NCBI GenBank assembly: GCA_029975055.1
Contig: JARKPU010000001.1
Coordinates: 1-64,000, forward strand
Source of the DNA: Anaerolinea sp.
GTDB lineage: Bacteria; Chloroflexota; Anaerolineae; Anaerolineales; Anaerolineaceae
Direction of reading: 5' to 3'
Length of the DNA stretch: 64,000 nucleotides
Made by a program: the position numbers and the translations under genes
Notes under the pieces: model-generated
What the model was told of the DNA's origin: nothing
Database searches by the model: none
The model's input: only the letters and a program-made list of their open reading frames with translations
Shown: positions 12,501 to 22,602 of the stretch, piece by piece
Layout: every line of letters starts with the position of its first letter
Position numbering within the stretch: position 1 is the stretch's first letter

Positions 12501-15054
12501 TTTCCACAACCAGGCGGTAGTGGCTCTCGCTTTCAGAGAGGGCTTCCGAAGTCTCGATGCGCTCACGCGTCATCGAGACGGCCGCAGCAGCCGCCTGGAG
12601 CAGGCCGGCCTGAAGCTCATCCCAATGCCGAGCCGGAGAGGAAGAATCGAAGCTTATGATGCCTTTCAACTCGCTGCGCTGATACAGCGGAAGGATCAGC
12701 ATCGACCTGGCGCCCGCCTGCCCGAAGACGCGCCGCAAGGCCTCGGGCAATCCATCCAATCCGCCTGAAACCAATTGCCCGCTTTGAAGGTCACCCAAAA
12801 GCGCCTCGAGGTCGCCGATTACCGCGAAGCTGTCTGTAATCGCCTGAAGCTGCGAGGCTGTGTCCGGCGCGATCCACGAGTTCATTGGGCGCAGGTAAGC
12901 ATGGCCGTCGGCGCTGGGGAACAGCTCAAAAACGGTTGCGCGTTCCATCCCGGTCAGCGCCCCCAGCAAGGGCAGCACCTGGTCATAGACGTTGACGCCC
13001 TTCTCCAGGCTGAGCAGGTCCATCAACACATTGACCAGCTCTTCGAGATAGCGCTTGCGTTTATCAAGGGTGGCTTCCGCTTCTTGCCGCCGGGCAAGCT
13101 CATCCTGCAGGTTGTGGTACAACGCGGTCACTTCATAAGCGCGGCTGGCAGCCAGGGCCATGTGCTGCGCCAGGCGCACCTCTTCTTCGTCGAATTGCCG
13201 CGCAGCAGTATCTTCCAGCACCAGCCAGCCAATGATTTCGTCGCGAACGATCAACGGCACCAGCAAGGCCGATTCCGTCCCGCGTTTTTCCAGCAGGTCG
13301 CGCAGTTCGGGCGAAGCCGGGTCGGACTGGTTGATATCGATTTGCAGCGGGTCGAAATGCGTCAGCGCATTCTCCAGCCCGGCGACGCCCCGCACCTCGA
13401 TCTTCATCCCAATCGAAGACGGAATCCGCCGCTTGGTGTATTCGGCGACGACTTCCAGCCCGGTGCGCCCGGCATCGAAGAGCGCCAACGCCGACTGCGG
13501 CAGCCCCAGGTTTACCGAAAGCTCGCGGCAGACCGTCTCGAATACCGCCGTCGGTTCCAGGTTCGAGGTGGTGACCGCGATCACCTGGTTGAGCAGCGTC
13601 GTTTCGCGCAGCTGGTCTTTTAAGGTCTCTTCGAGCTGCTTGCGCTCGCTCACATCGCGCAGCAGGGCATAGAGGTACCGGTTCTGGCCTGCAAGGATCG
13701 GGCTGATGCTGATCTCCACATCACGGTCCAGGCCGTGCAGCTTCACCTCTTGCTCGCGCAGGCGCGCTTTGCCTTCGGCCACTTCGGTTTCCGAGGCGAG
13801 CAGCTTTTGGGCCACTTCGGCATCTACCCACCGGCCAATTAACTGATGAAAACTCACCTCAGGTTCCTGCTGCCTGTCCCAGGCAAGCAAGTTAATAAAT
13901 TCCTGGTTGGCTTCCAGAATCTGCAGGCTGTCTGGGTCGAGAATTGCGAAACCTTCTCTGGCCTGTTCGAACAGGCGGGTATATAAGGTCTGGCGGTCCA
14001 GGCTCTCTTGCTGGGTCTGCTGCGCGCGCACCAGAACCGTCTCCAGCGGTTCGCTGATGACTTGAAGCTCCACAGGGCGGTCGGCCAGGGTTTGAATCTG
14101 CTCTTCGAGGTTCGAGGCCTGCTTCACCCGCAGGGTCAACTGTTCGAGCGGCCTGAACAGCAAGAAATTGGTGATCAGCAGGTTCACCAGCAGCGCCGCC
14201 GCACCGATCAGAATCATGCCTCCAAGCAGGTAGCGAACAGCGACCGAGCCTTCGGTAAAAATCGTCCGCTCAAGCTGGACTTCGAGCAGCCCGGTCGTCT
14301 CGCCGGATGCGCCCGCCAGTCGAATGTACGATCTTTCCATCGTCTCGGCCGGGTCGTGAAAGAGGATGCGCGGGTCGTAACCCGGCTTCGGCATTGCCTG
14401 TCGGTAATCCGGCGGGGCAGAATCAGGGAAGTAGAACTGGATCGTTTCTACGCCGCTATCCACCCGCATTGTGTCGAGCAGGCTTTCATCGAGCTCACGC
14501 CCAAAGAGAAGCACGCCGGAGGACTCACCCTGGCCGGAGGTCGGGTAAACCGCCCGGCCTGTGACCAGGTACGGGTGGTCGTCGATCCTCAGCAACACTT
14601 CCGGAGCATCGTGCCCCGGGTCAAAGTTCGAGAACAGCCCGCCCGGGCTGACCAGGTTTGCCACCTGCCCTTCGACCGGCACCAACTGGTCGGTCTCCAG
14701 GTCGAACCGCTGGGCAAAATGGACTTTCCCCTGGGAATCGGCTAAGATGACAAGGTTAATCCCGAGTGTTCGGAAGAGGTCCGGGTTGAAATTCTCTTCG
14801 ATGAAGTCAGGGCGGTCACCTTTTAGATACTGGTCGGTATCATCCCAGGTGGCCCAGTCGATGGCCAGGTTGCCGATTTCGGCGTAAACCCTGTCGATCG
14901 ATTTGATAACCTGGTAGAGGTCTTTCTGGTGAATGCTCGCTTCGAGGCGGGTGAAATGGCTTCTTAGATAATCCTGAGAAAGCAAGAAGATCCCCCCTCC
15001 CATGACGATCAGGGTGATTGCGGTAAGGAGAATCGTCTTGATTTTTACCGACAT
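9589..15054 (-). CDS. Hybrid sensor histidine kinase with CHASE4, PAS, GAF, two receivers and HPt
   Basis: 1821 residues. Order: membrane segment 7-26, CHASE4-like periplasmic domain about 45-200, membrane segment 276-300, HAMP-like linker, PAS about 360-470, GAF about 490-640, GAF about 670-830, PAS about 845-960, GAF about 970-1120, HisKA with MSHEIRTPLN (His1167), HATPase with N and G boxes (about 1275-1385), receiver 1 about 1402-1530, receiver 2 about 1562-1685 and HPt with AHTLKGSS (His1762). Receiver 2 is canonical (Glu1569, Asp1570, Asp1615, Lys1669). Receiver 1 keeps Asp1460 and Lys1513 but has Asp-Gly where the acidic pair should be, so it may be weakened. The whole phosphorelay is in one chain, but no output regulator is adjacent. 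It lies 28 bp after the SRAP gene. The signal is unknown. Confidence 0.93.
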   Translation of the reverse strand: MSVKIKTILLTAITLIVMGGGIFLLSQDYLRSHFTRLEASIHQKDLYQVIKSIDRVYAEIGNLAIDWATWDDTDQYLKGDRPDFIEENFNPDLFRTLGINLVILADSQGKVHFAQRFDLETDQLVPVEGQVANLVSPGGLFSNFDPGHDAPEVLLRIDDHPYLVTGRAVYPTSGQGESSGVLLFGRELDESLLDTMRVDSGVETIQFYFPDSAPPDYRQAMPKPGYDPRILFHDPAETMERSYIRLAGASGETTGLLEVQLERTIFTEGSVAVRYLLGGMILIGAAALLVNLLITNFLLFRPLEQLTLRVKQASNLEEQIQTLADRPVELQVISEPLETVLVRAQQTQQESLDRQTLYTRLFEQAREGFAILDPDSLQILEANQEFINLLAWDRQQEPEVSFHQLIGRWVDAEVAQKLLASETEVAEGKARLREQEVKLHGLDRDVEISISPILAGQNRYLYALLRDVSERKQLEETLKDQLRETTLLNQVIAVTTSNLEPTAVFETVCRELSVNLGLPQSALALFDAGRTGLEVVAEYTKRRIPSSIGMKIEVRGVAGLENALTHFDPLQIDINQSDPASPELRDLLEKRGTESALLVPLIVRDEIIGWLVLEDTAARQFDEEEVRLAQHMALAASRAYEVTALYHNLQDELARRQEAEATLDKRKRYLEELVNVLMDLLSLEKGVNVYDQVLPLLGALTGMERATVFELFPSADGHAYLRPMNSWIAPDTASQLQAITDSFAVIGDLEALLGDLQSGQLVSGGLDGLPEALRRVFGQAGARSMLILPLYQRSELKGIISFDSSSPARHWDELQAGLLQAAAAAVSMTRERIETSEALSESESHYRLVVENARDVIFQIDMTGRFTFLNPAWETITGLKVEDTVGLPFWKAAPESMVQELGAGFRILREHVTDRYHQTITIKNVHDRTVWLDAYIRIVADPSGSGQMIAGTLVDITSYKRIEYILRHNEEALRSLYDITSSLSLTFEKKLRNLLMMGAQTFELDFGYLGRVEGDELILEYAFPEMGHSQPQKVEIGLTFTRETLRANEPLGLENVTASDWANHPACTEGGILAYLGTSVMVDKDVYGVLAFYHQSARASAFSLAEKEFVRLMAQWIGSEIERMRYTRQLQAFNEEIAEKSRQLAEARDQALEASRLKSEFLATMSHEIRTPLNAVIGMAELLMETPLNAEQADFTRIIRESGRSLLTIINDILDFSKIEAGRMALETVDFEILPLVDSVLDMFAQAVQKKGIGLYSFVSPEVPAVLSGDPGRLRQVLTNLVGNGVKFTDNGEVVLRVDLRKRQGEKAELLFKVSDSGIGLSDVARKRLFNPFTQADGSTTRKYGGTGLGLAISRRLVELMGGEIGVKSVEGVGSTFWFTVTLGVNAAEESASVRKSPDLSHSRVLIIDGHPAQRRLMSTFIRSWGGVEPDTAWDDATAIELITSAARNGNQGYQLIIYDLNSPSLDPAELERVIYGLGGQAGQTIFIFLAGYDQRDLAESLIRGRRAAYLVKPVRQSVFFDLIANIFENADLSQEQRRVLTVGQDVPENLVEPETIQPVGAGLILLAEDNPANQRLATVQLKRLGYQAELASNGGQALAAYLNAPDKYAMILMDCQMPVMDGFEATKRIRAAEKETGGHIPIIAMTANAMQGDREACIEAGMDEYVSKPVSLESLRTVLSRMKEALYEQKGDTAPIQAMPSPYNPLDENVLAGLRDLQEEGEPDFLTELIDIYLEDSARLVEEIRSAVKEGEVNRVRNAAHTLKGSSGNLGANAFSRLCYEMELAARNNDIQSARKLLPTLVLEYDQVRERLSMERKVEN

Positions 15055-15082
15055 AGCAATCTATACGCTCAAAGCCCCTGGA

Positions 15083-15751
15083 TTATCCGCTCACCGGCAA
15101 AATCAGCTCAGGGCCGTCGCGGGCGGGCGTGTTGACCGCCCTTGAAACCGGATGCGCGCTCATCAGAGCCGGGTCGAGTGGCGCGAGGAGGCCTTGCAGC
15201 TTCTCGGCAGGGCCTGGGAGCAGCCAATCGAACGACCGGTCGGCTGGAAGCATCACCGGCATGCGGTTGTGGACCTGCGCAACCAGCTCGTTGGCCGCGC
15301 AGGTGATGATCGTGCAGGTGCGCAGCTCGTCGCCTTCCGGTGAGCGCCAGAGCTCCCACAACCCCGCGAAGGCGAACGGCTTTCCGTCGGCCAGGCGAAA
15401 GTAATACGGGATCGAAGGCGTCTTGCCTTCTCCGCGTTTCCATTCATAGAACCCGTCCGCCAGGATCAAACAGCGCCGGCGGTGAAATGCATTACGGAAA
15501 GACGGCTTTTCCAGCAGGGTTTCAGAGCGCGCGTTGATTAATTTGTTGCCGATTTCGGGGTCTTTCGCCCAGGATGGCACCAGCCCCCAGCGCATCCACT
15601 CCACCTTGCGGTTTTCAGCCTGGGTCACCACGGCCAGCGGCATGGTAGGCGCAATGTTATACCTCGCCGTGTAATCGCCCGGGACCTCGACCAGGCCAAA
15701 TTCATCGCGCAGGGTCTCTGCGTCCAGGAACAAGGTAAAGCGTCCGCACAT
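15083..15751 (-). CDS. SRAP (HMCES/YedK) family abasic-site crosslinking protein
   Basis: 222 residues. The start is placed at the ATG at 15751 because the family needs Cys as residue 2 (MCGRFTLF): after Met removal this Cys forms a thiazolidine with abasic sites in single-stranded DNA. The frame is open 15 codons further upstream, but that start would bury the cysteine. AGGTGG lies just before the ATG. Other family landmarks are INARSETL, GFYEWKR and the HNRMPVML active-site histidine. It protects abasic sites during replication. It is followed after 28 bp by the hybrid kinase, probably co-transcribed. Confidence 0.93.
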   Translation of the reverse strand: MCGRFTLFLDAETLRDEFGLVEVPGDYTARYNIAPTMPLAVVTQAENRKVEWMRWGLVPSWAKDPEIGNKLINARSETLLEKPSFRNAFHRRRCLILADGFYEWKRGEGKTPSIPYYFRLADGKPFAFAGLWELWRSPEGDELRTCTIITCAANELVAQVHNRMPVMLPADRSFDWLLPGPAEKLQGLLAPLDPALMSAHPVSRAVNTPARDGPELILPVSG

Positions 15752-15824
15752 AACCCACCTGCCTTGAGCCGCCCTCCTTGCGGCGGGCGCCTCCATGAAT
15801 CGCCATTTCTATGTATTTTAGCAC

Positions 15825-15839
15825 GTCTGTACAACAGAC
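15825..15839. promoter_or_regulatory. Inverted repeat in the SRAP/ftcD divergent region
   Basis: GTCTGT-ACA-ACAGAC, 6-bp arms around 3 nt, lies between the divergent SRAP and ftcD genes, with a TATAAT -10 for ftcD at 15869-15874. It could be an operator for either gene. It does not match the E. coli or Bacillus LexA box. Confidence 0.35.
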
Positions 15840-15902
15840 CATGAAAATGCCTATACAATTTTGTGAAGTATAATTGCGCTATCTTCCCCCAAGAGGCGAC
15901 AC

Positions 15903-17444
15903 ATGCCCGACCCATTAGTAGAGTGCATCCCAAATTTTTCCGAAGCCCGCCGCCCCGAAGTCGTCAGCGCCATCATTCAATCGATCCAATCGGTGCCGCA
16001 GGTGAGCGTGCTCGACCAGCATTCCGATCACGACCACAACCGTACCGTGGTGACGCTGATCGGCCCTCCCGGGCCCGTCGAGGAAGCGGTTTACCGTGCC
16101 ATTGAGAAAGCCGCCGGACTGATCGACCTCAATCACCACTCCGGCGAACACCCGCGCATCGGCGCCACCGATGTCGTCCCCTTCGTGCCGATCCGCGACA
16201 TGACCATGCAGGAATGTGTCGAGATGGCGCGCCGCCTTGGCCGCCGCGTGGGAGAAGAACTGCACATTCCCGTCTATTTATATGAAGAAGCCGCCACCCG
16301 CCCATCGCGCAAGAACCTTGAAGATATCCGCCGTGGCGAGTATGAAGCCTTGAAGGACGAAATCGGCGTCAACCCTGAGCGCGAGCCCGATTTCGGCCCC
16401 GCAGCGGTCGGGCCTGCCGGGGCCACCGTCATCGGCGCGCGCCAGCCGTTGATCGCCTTCAACGTTTACCTCACTACCGATGATGTCTCGATCGCCAGCA
16501 AAATCGCCCGCGCCGTGCGCTTCTCTTCGGGCGGGCTTCGCTTCGTCAAGGCCATGGGCGTGCTCGTCGAGGGCCGCGCCCAGGTTTCGATGAACCTGAC
16601 GAACTTCCGCCAGACGCCCGTCTATCGCGTCGTCGAGATGGTTCGCCGTGAAGCGGCCCGCTACGGCGTGGGCATCCATCACAGCGAGCTGGTGGGGTTG
16701 ATCCCCCAGGAAGCGTTGGTCGATTCAGCCGTCTGGTTCTTGCAGCTAGACGGCTTCGAGCCAGAACAAATCCTCGAGCAGCGCATGGCTTCAGCCCTCG
16801 GCGCTGCCGAGCCGAAACCTGTGCTGCAAACCGGCTTTCTCGATGACCTTGCGCGCGCCACGCCAACCCCGGGCGGAGGGTCGGCCTCGGCCTTCGGCGG
16901 GGCGGCAGCGGCAGCCCTGGTGGCCATGGTGGCGCGCCTGACTGTCGGGAAGAAAAAGTATGCCGATGTGGAACCGCGCATGTGGCAGATCATCGAACAG
17001 GCCGATGCATTGCGCCAGGCCCTGACGGCCGCCATTGAGGAAGATGCCGCGGCGTTTGACGCATACCTGGCGGCCTCCAAACTGCCGAAGGACACCCCCG
17101 AGCAGCAATCCGCCCGCGAGCAGGCTGTGCAGGCAGCCACGCAGGGGGCCATCCGCGTGCCGCTCGGTGTGGCCTCCAAAGCGGTGGAGGTGCTGCGCCT
17201 GGCGCTGGAAGTGGCCCGCACGGGCAACCTCAACGCCATTTCCGATGCGGGCAGCGCCGCCGCGCTGGCGCGCGCATCGCTCACCGGCGCAGGCCTGAAC
17301 GTGCGCATCAACTGCCTCAACCTGGCCGATGACGCAGCCAAAACCGAGTTCCTGCGCGCCCTGCACGAGCTGGATTGCCAGGCCGATGAAATCGAAGCTG
17401 CCATGAAGCAGGTCCTGGTAGAGCGCGGGCGGCTGGCCTTTTAG
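15903..17444 (+). CDS. ftcD: Glutamate formimidoyltransferase / formimidoyl-THF cyclodeaminase
   Basis: 513 residues with both activities in one chain, as in the bifunctional FTCD of animals and some bacteria. Residues 1 to about 300 are the formiminotransferase (VECIPNFSE, HHSGEHPRIGATD), which moves formimino from formiminoglutamate to tetrahydrofolate. Residues about 315-513 are the helical cyclodeaminase (ATPTPGGGSASAF), which yields methenyl-THF and ammonia. This is the end of histidine catabolism and feeds the one-carbon pool. No other hut genes are near. A TATAAT at 15869-15874 may be its -10 box. Confidence 0.93.
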   Translation: MPDPLVECIPNFSEARRPEVVSAIIQSIQSVPQVSVLDQHSDHDHNRTVVTLIGPPGPVEEAVYRAIEKAAGLIDLNHHSGEHPRIGATDVVPFVPIRDMTMQECVEMARRLGRRVGEELHIPVYLYEEAATRPSRKNLEDIRRGEYEALKDEIGVNPEREPDFGPAAVGPAGATVIGARQPLIAFNVYLTTDDVSIASKIARAVRFSSGGLRFVKAMGVLVEGRAQVSMNLTNFRQTPVYRVVEMVRREAARYGVGIHHSELVGLIPQEALVDSAVWFLQLDGFEPEQILEQRMASALGAAEPKPVLQTGFLDDLARATPTPGGGSASAFGGAAAAALVAMVARLTVGKKKYADVEPRMWQIIEQADALRQALTAAIEEDAAAFDAYLAASKLPKDTPEQQSAREQAVQAATQGAIRVPLGVASKAVEVLRLALEVARTGNLNAISDAGSAAALARASLTGAGLNVRINCLNLADDAAKTEFLRALHELDCQADEIEAAMKQVLVERGRLAF

Positions 17445-17478
17445 GCGCCGTTCTGCCGGCACCCTCGCCGCCTTCACG

Positions 17479-19176
17479 ATGAACCCCCGCCGGATTTTCT
17501 CAGCCCTCATTCGGCTGGCGCTTTTAAACTGCCTGCTCGCCGCGTGCACCCCCGCTCCGGGGGCTGCCAACCCGGCTGTGACGGCAACCGCGCCGACGCC
17601 CGGCCCAACCTTCACCTTCAGCCCCGCCGCCCCCCTGCCCACCCCCACCTCTGAGCCGCCTTCCATCTGGCTGGCCCCCTACCTGCCCCAGGCGCTGCGC
17701 GATGCCCTGCGCCTCCCGCCGGGGTGGCTGCAGCAAGAAAACCCAGAATCGGCGGGGCTGCGCCTGACGGCGGAACCGGAAGTTCCGCTCTCGGCCTGGG
17801 TGTATGCCCTGGCAGCCCGCTTCCCCACCATCGCCGATGAGCTCTCGCTCGCAGACCTGCGCGCGCTTTGGCAGGACACGAAGCAGCCGGAGGGCGGCCC
17901 CAGGTCCATCCTTGTGGATCCGTCCACCGAGGCCGTGTTCACCCTGCTATGGGGAGCGCCCTCCGGGGCCGTCCTGGCGCAGCCTGCCGAAAGGCTGCTC
18001 GAGCTTGCCTGGGCCGATGAAACCGCCTGGGCCATCGTCCCCTTCGAACACCTCGAGCCGCGCTGGAAAGTGATTGCCATCGACGGGCAGAACCCTTTGC
18101 ACAAGGATTTCGACCCCCAGACCTACCCCCTCACCGTCCGCTTTGGGCTGACCGGCAACGGCCTGGATGCACAGGCGGCCGCGACAGTTTATGGGCCGTC
18201 CGCTCCGGCGCCGCTCCTGCCGGAATCCAACCGGTTAACCGGAAAACTCACCACCGTCATGCTCACCGGGGTGACGGCGCTGGTGCGCGCCACCGCCGCC
18301 TACATGGAGAGCTTCGGCATGGATTACCCCGCCACCGACCTCGGCCCGCTACTGCGCGATGCCGATATCCTCCACATCAGCAACGAAGTTGCCTTTGCCC
18401 CCAATTGCCCTTCGCCCTCCAACTGGGACGGCCTGAAGTTTTGCTCTCAGGCGCGCTACATTCAACTTCTGGATGACATCGGGACGGACGTGATCGACCT
18501 CGCGGGCGATCACTTTGCCGATTGGGGGCCCGAAGCAATGCTCTTCTCGCTGGATCTGTATGCCCGCCGCGGCTGGCCCGTCTATGGCGGCGGGGTGAAC
18601 CAGGCCGCCGCTGAGCAGCCCGCCCGCTTCGAACACAACGGCAACAAGATTGCTTTCCTGGGCTGCAATGCTAAAGAAATCGGTTATGCCACCGCCGGGC
18701 CGGATTCGCCTGGTGCAGTCCACTGCGACTCAGCCTGGCTGCTGCCCGCCATTCGCAAGGTGAAGGAGCAGGGCTACCTGCCCATCGTCACCTTCCAGCA
18801 CCAGGAATACTACGAATTCATCGCCCGCCCGCAGCTTCAGGCGGATTTCCGCGCCGCGGCCGGTGCGGGCGCGGTGATCGTCAGCGGCAGCCAGGCCCAC
18901 CAGCCCCACACCTTCGAGTTCACGCCCGGCGGGTCGTTCTTGCATTACGGCCTGGGGAACCTGTTCTTCGACCAGGTCTTCAGCATGGACGCCACCGACG
19001 AGGCCTTCCTCGACCGGCACGTGTTCTACGATGGGCGCTACATCGGCACCGAATTGCTCACCATCCAGTTTGTCGATTACGCCCGTGCCCGGCTGATGAC
19101 CCCCGCCGAGCGCGCCGCGCTGCTGGCCAAAGTCTTCGCGGCCGGCGGCTGGGGAGCGGCCGCACCAGGGAATTAA
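17479..19176 (+). CDS. CapA-family (PGA_cap) lipoprotein
   Basis: 565 residues. A hydrophobic leader ends in the lipobox LLAAC with Cys23, followed by a Pro/Thr-rich linker, so it is probably tethered outside the membrane. Residues about 70-240 resemble a solute-binding-like segment. Residues about 250-545 are a CapA metallophosphatase-like domain with LTGVTAL, DADILHISNE, DLAGDHFADWG, VTFQHQEYYE and GSQAHQPH, ending HYGLGNLFFDQ. CapA proteins belong to poly-gamma-glutamate capsule systems, but no capB or capC is nearby. The actual substrate is unknown. It begins 34 bp after ftcD. Confidence 0.82.
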   Translation: MNPRRIFSALIRLALLNCLLAACTPAPGAANPAVTATAPTPGPTFTFSPAAPLPTPTSEPPSIWLAPYLPQALRDALRLPPGWLQQENPESAGLRLTAEPEVPLSAWVYALAARFPTIADELSLADLRALWQDTKQPEGGPRSILVDPSTEAVFTLLWGAPSGAVLAQPAERLLELAWADETAWAIVPFEHLEPRWKVIAIDGQNPLHKDFDPQTYPLTVRFGLTGNGLDAQAAATVYGPSAPAPLLPESNRLTGKLTTVMLTGVTALVRATAAYMESFGMDYPATDLGPLLRDADILHISNEVAFAPNCPSPSNWDGLKFCSQARYIQLLDDIGTDVIDLAGDHFADWGPEAMLFSLDLYARRGWPVYGGGVNQAAAEQPARFEHNGNKIAFLGCNAKEIGYATAGPDSPGAVHCDSAWLLPAIRKVKEQGYLPIVTFQHQEYYEFIARPQLQADFRAAAGAGAVIVSGSQAHQPHTFEFTPGGSFLHYGLGNLFFDQVFSMDATDEAFLDRHVFYDGRYIGTELLTIQFVDYARARLMTPAERAALLAKVFAAGGWGAAAPGN

Positions 19177-19210
19177 GCGTTCTATCGTTCATTAACCGAA
19201 AAGGATCTTT

Positions 19211-19831
19211 ATGGAACCCAAATGGCTGCTTTGGAGCCGGAAGCTGCATTCGATCGCGCAGGCGGGCCTGACCTACTCGCAGAACGCATTCGACCTTGAG
19301 CGTTACCACGCCATCCAAACACTCGCCGCCGAAATTGCCTCCGACGGTGCAGGGGTAGAGCCCGGCCTCGTCCTTGACCTGTTCAACGGCGACGCCGGTT
19401 ACCTGACCCCGAAAGTGGATGTGCGCGGGGGCGTCTTCCAGGACGGGCGCATCTTGCTCGTCCGCGAAACCCTCGACCACGGCCTTTGGACGGTACCGGG
19501 CGGTTGGGTGGACCCCGGCGATTCCCCCGGCGAAGCTGCCGAACGCGAGGTGTGGGAAGAAACCGGTTACCAGGTCGCCGCGCGCAAGCTTGCCGCCGTG
19601 TATGACCGCGCCCGCCACGGGCACCCGGCTTACCTGTACTCGATCTATAAAATGTTCTTTATCTGTGAGTTAACCGGCGGAAGCCCCAAAGCGAGCATCG
19701 AGACAGGCGAATCGGGTTTCTTTCATGAGGATGAGCTGCCCGAGCTTTCGGCCGCGCGCATCACCCCGGAGGAAATCCACATGCTCTTCCGCCATTACCG
19801 CTGCCCGGACCTGCCGACCGAGTTCGATTGA
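19211..19831 (+). CDS. Nudix hydrolase with N-terminal Nudix_N domain
   Basis: 206 residues. The first about 60 residues (EPKWLLWSRKLHSIAQAGL...) match the helical domain found in front of ADP-ribose/CDP-choline-type Nudix enzymes. The Nudix box is intact, beginning GGWVDPGDSPGEAAER and closing with EVWEETGY (about residues 100-123). Such enzymes hydrolyse nucleoside diphosphates linked to another moiety; CDP-choline or ADP-ribose are plausible substrates. AAAAGGAT precedes the ATG. It is convergent with the membrane protein gene that follows. Confidence 0.88.
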   Translation: MEPKWLLWSRKLHSIAQAGLTYSQNAFDLERYHAIQTLAAEIASDGAGVEPGLVLDLFNGDAGYLTPKVDVRGGVFQDGRILLVRETLDHGLWTVPGGWVDPGDSPGEAAEREVWEETGYQVAARKLAAVYDRARHGHPAYLYSIYKMFFICELTGGSPKASIETGESGFFHEDELPELSAARITPEEIHMLFRHYRCPDLPTEFD

Positions 19832-19840
19832 TCCCCCGCT

Positions 19841-20434
19841 TCAGCCGACCAGTTCTCTCCGGGCCAGATAAACGTAAAGCAAGCAGGTGGCCGCAACCAG
19901 CACCCCAACGATGAGCGGCAGCCCAAGCCAGGTGTCTGCAAAGACTTCTTGAAAGCGTTCGAGCGGAGAAAGATATGCCACCAACGGCACTGCCAGCAGA
20001 GGCGACGCCAGGGTGGATAGATCGGGACGGCGGCCAAGCCGGGCCATCAACACCAGCAGCAGAAATGCCAGGGCCAGCACCAGCCACAGCCCCAGAATGA
20101 TAGACGAGTGTGCCGAACGTAAGAAAAACTGGTTGCGATACACGAGCAGGAAGAGGCCTGCCAGCCCGGCGGCGGCGGCCACCGGCGCGAGGAGTAAAAC
20201 CGCGAGAATGGCCTTGATCCGCCTGCCTGTTGCGAGGTGCAAGATTGCCTCTCGGTTTGGCCTGAGCTGCCTCAGGCTGCGCCCGAGCAGGTACACGCTC
20301 AAAAGCCCGATCACACAGAGACCGACCGGCAGCAATCCCATATTTATCGTGCGTTCACCGGGTTGAAAGGACAGACCAAGATATGGATCTCCCGCCCAAG
20401 CGTATTGGCAATTTCTATCCCAAAACAGGTTCAT
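19841..20434 (-). CDS. Unknown membrane protein
   Basis: About 197 residues with five probable membrane helices (after residue 30) and no recognised family. The start is uncertain. The ATG at 20434 is used here, but it has no clear Shine-Dalgarno and a TATAAT (20433-20438) overlaps it. If that box is a promoter, translation would begin further in, for example at the ATG at 20341, just before the first helix. The frame is also open upstream to a TTG at 20473. It is divergent from the MsrQ-like gene. Confidence 0.6.
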   Translation of the reverse strand: MNLFWDRNCQYAWAGDPYLGLSFQPGERTINMGLLPVGLCVIGLLSVYLLGRSLRQLRPNREAILHLATGRRIKAILAVLLLAPVAAAAGLAGLFLLVYRNQFFLRSAHSSIILGLWLVLALAFLLLVLMARLGRRPDLSTLASPLLAVPLVAYLSPLERFQEVFADTWLGLPLIVGVLVAATCLLYVYLARRELVG

Positions 20435-20445
20435 TATACCCGTAA

Positions 20446-20474
20446 TTGCGGGCTCGGGGCCATCCAGGTACAAT
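20446..20474 (+). promoter_or_regulatory. Promoter giving a leaderless MsrQ-like mRNA
   Basis: TTGCGG (20446-20451), 17 bp, TACAAT (20469-20474), then only 7 nt to the GTG start codon at 20482. Transcription would begin at or next to the start codon. Confidence 0.6.
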
Positions 20475-20481
20475 CGGTGGA

Positions 20482-21108
20482 GTGAGACATCCTTTGGTTA
20501 TTTACCGGCGGATTCGCCTTGTTCTGCACGTCTGCGCCTGGATACCACTCGCCGTGCTGGCCTTCGATGCCGCCACCGCGAACCTGACGATCAACCCAAT
20601 CCAGGCCGCCGAGCAGCGCACCGGAGACACGGCTATCACCTTCTTGATCCTCTCGCTGGCCTGCACGCCGCTCCACCTGGTGTATGGCGCTCCCTGGCTG
20701 ATGAAACTCAGCCGCCCGCTCGGGTTGTACGCCTTCCTGTATGCCGCCGTCCACGTCTCGATCTTCATCGGCATCGATTACGGCTTCGATTTCACCCTGC
20801 TGCTCCAGGAGCTTGCGCAAAAGCCCTATATCATCGTCGGCGCAACCTGCCTCTTGATCCTCTCCGCGCTGGCGCTCACCTCTTTCGACCGCGCCAAGCT
20901 GATCCTGCGCAAGCGCTGGAAGCAGCTCCACCGGCTGGTGTATCTTGCCGGGCTGCTCGCCGTCCTTCACTTCGGGTGGGCCAGCAAGGGCAATCTTTTT
21001 TCCTTCAGCGGTGATATCTTCCGCCCTCTGCTGGCCGGAGCGCTTGTCCTCACATTGTTGATCATACGCCTGCCGCCGGTAAGGCGCTGGTTGATTCAAC
21101 GCCGGTAG
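20482..21108 (+). CDS. MsrQ-like ferric-reductase-type haem membrane protein
   Basis: 208 residues from the GTG at 20482. The frame is open 12 codons further up, but a promoter ends just before the GTG. It has about six helices with histidines placed as in the YedZ/MsrQ family (VHVSIF, KQLHRLVYLAGLLAVLHFGW). MsrQ is the haem b subunit passing electrons from the quinone pool to MsrP, which repairs oxidised methionine in the periplasm. No msrP is adjacent, so the electron acceptor is unproven. Confidence 0.82.
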   Translation: MRHPLVIYRRIRLVLHVCAWIPLAVLAFDAATANLTINPIQAAEQRTGDTAITFLILSLACTPLHLVYGAPWLMKLSRPLGLYAFLYAAVHVSIFIGIDYGFDFTLLLQELAQKPYIIVGATCLLILSALALTSFDRAKLILRKRWKQLHRLVYLAGLLAVLHFGWASKGNLFSFSGDIFRPLLAGALVLTLLIIRLPPVRRWLIQRR

Positions 21109-21157
21109 ATTGCCCTTTGGCCCTGCATTCTTCCCCCCCGAAAAACCCCTTTCATAC

Positions 21158-22592
<1,435 letters not shown>

Positions 22593-22602
22593 CAGGAGGT
22601 AT

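Noticed and set aside
15825..15839. LexA/SOS box before the SRAP gene
   Set aside because: The inverted repeat has 3-nt spacing and fits neither the E. coli nor the Bacillus LexA consensus; only a generic operator can be proposed.
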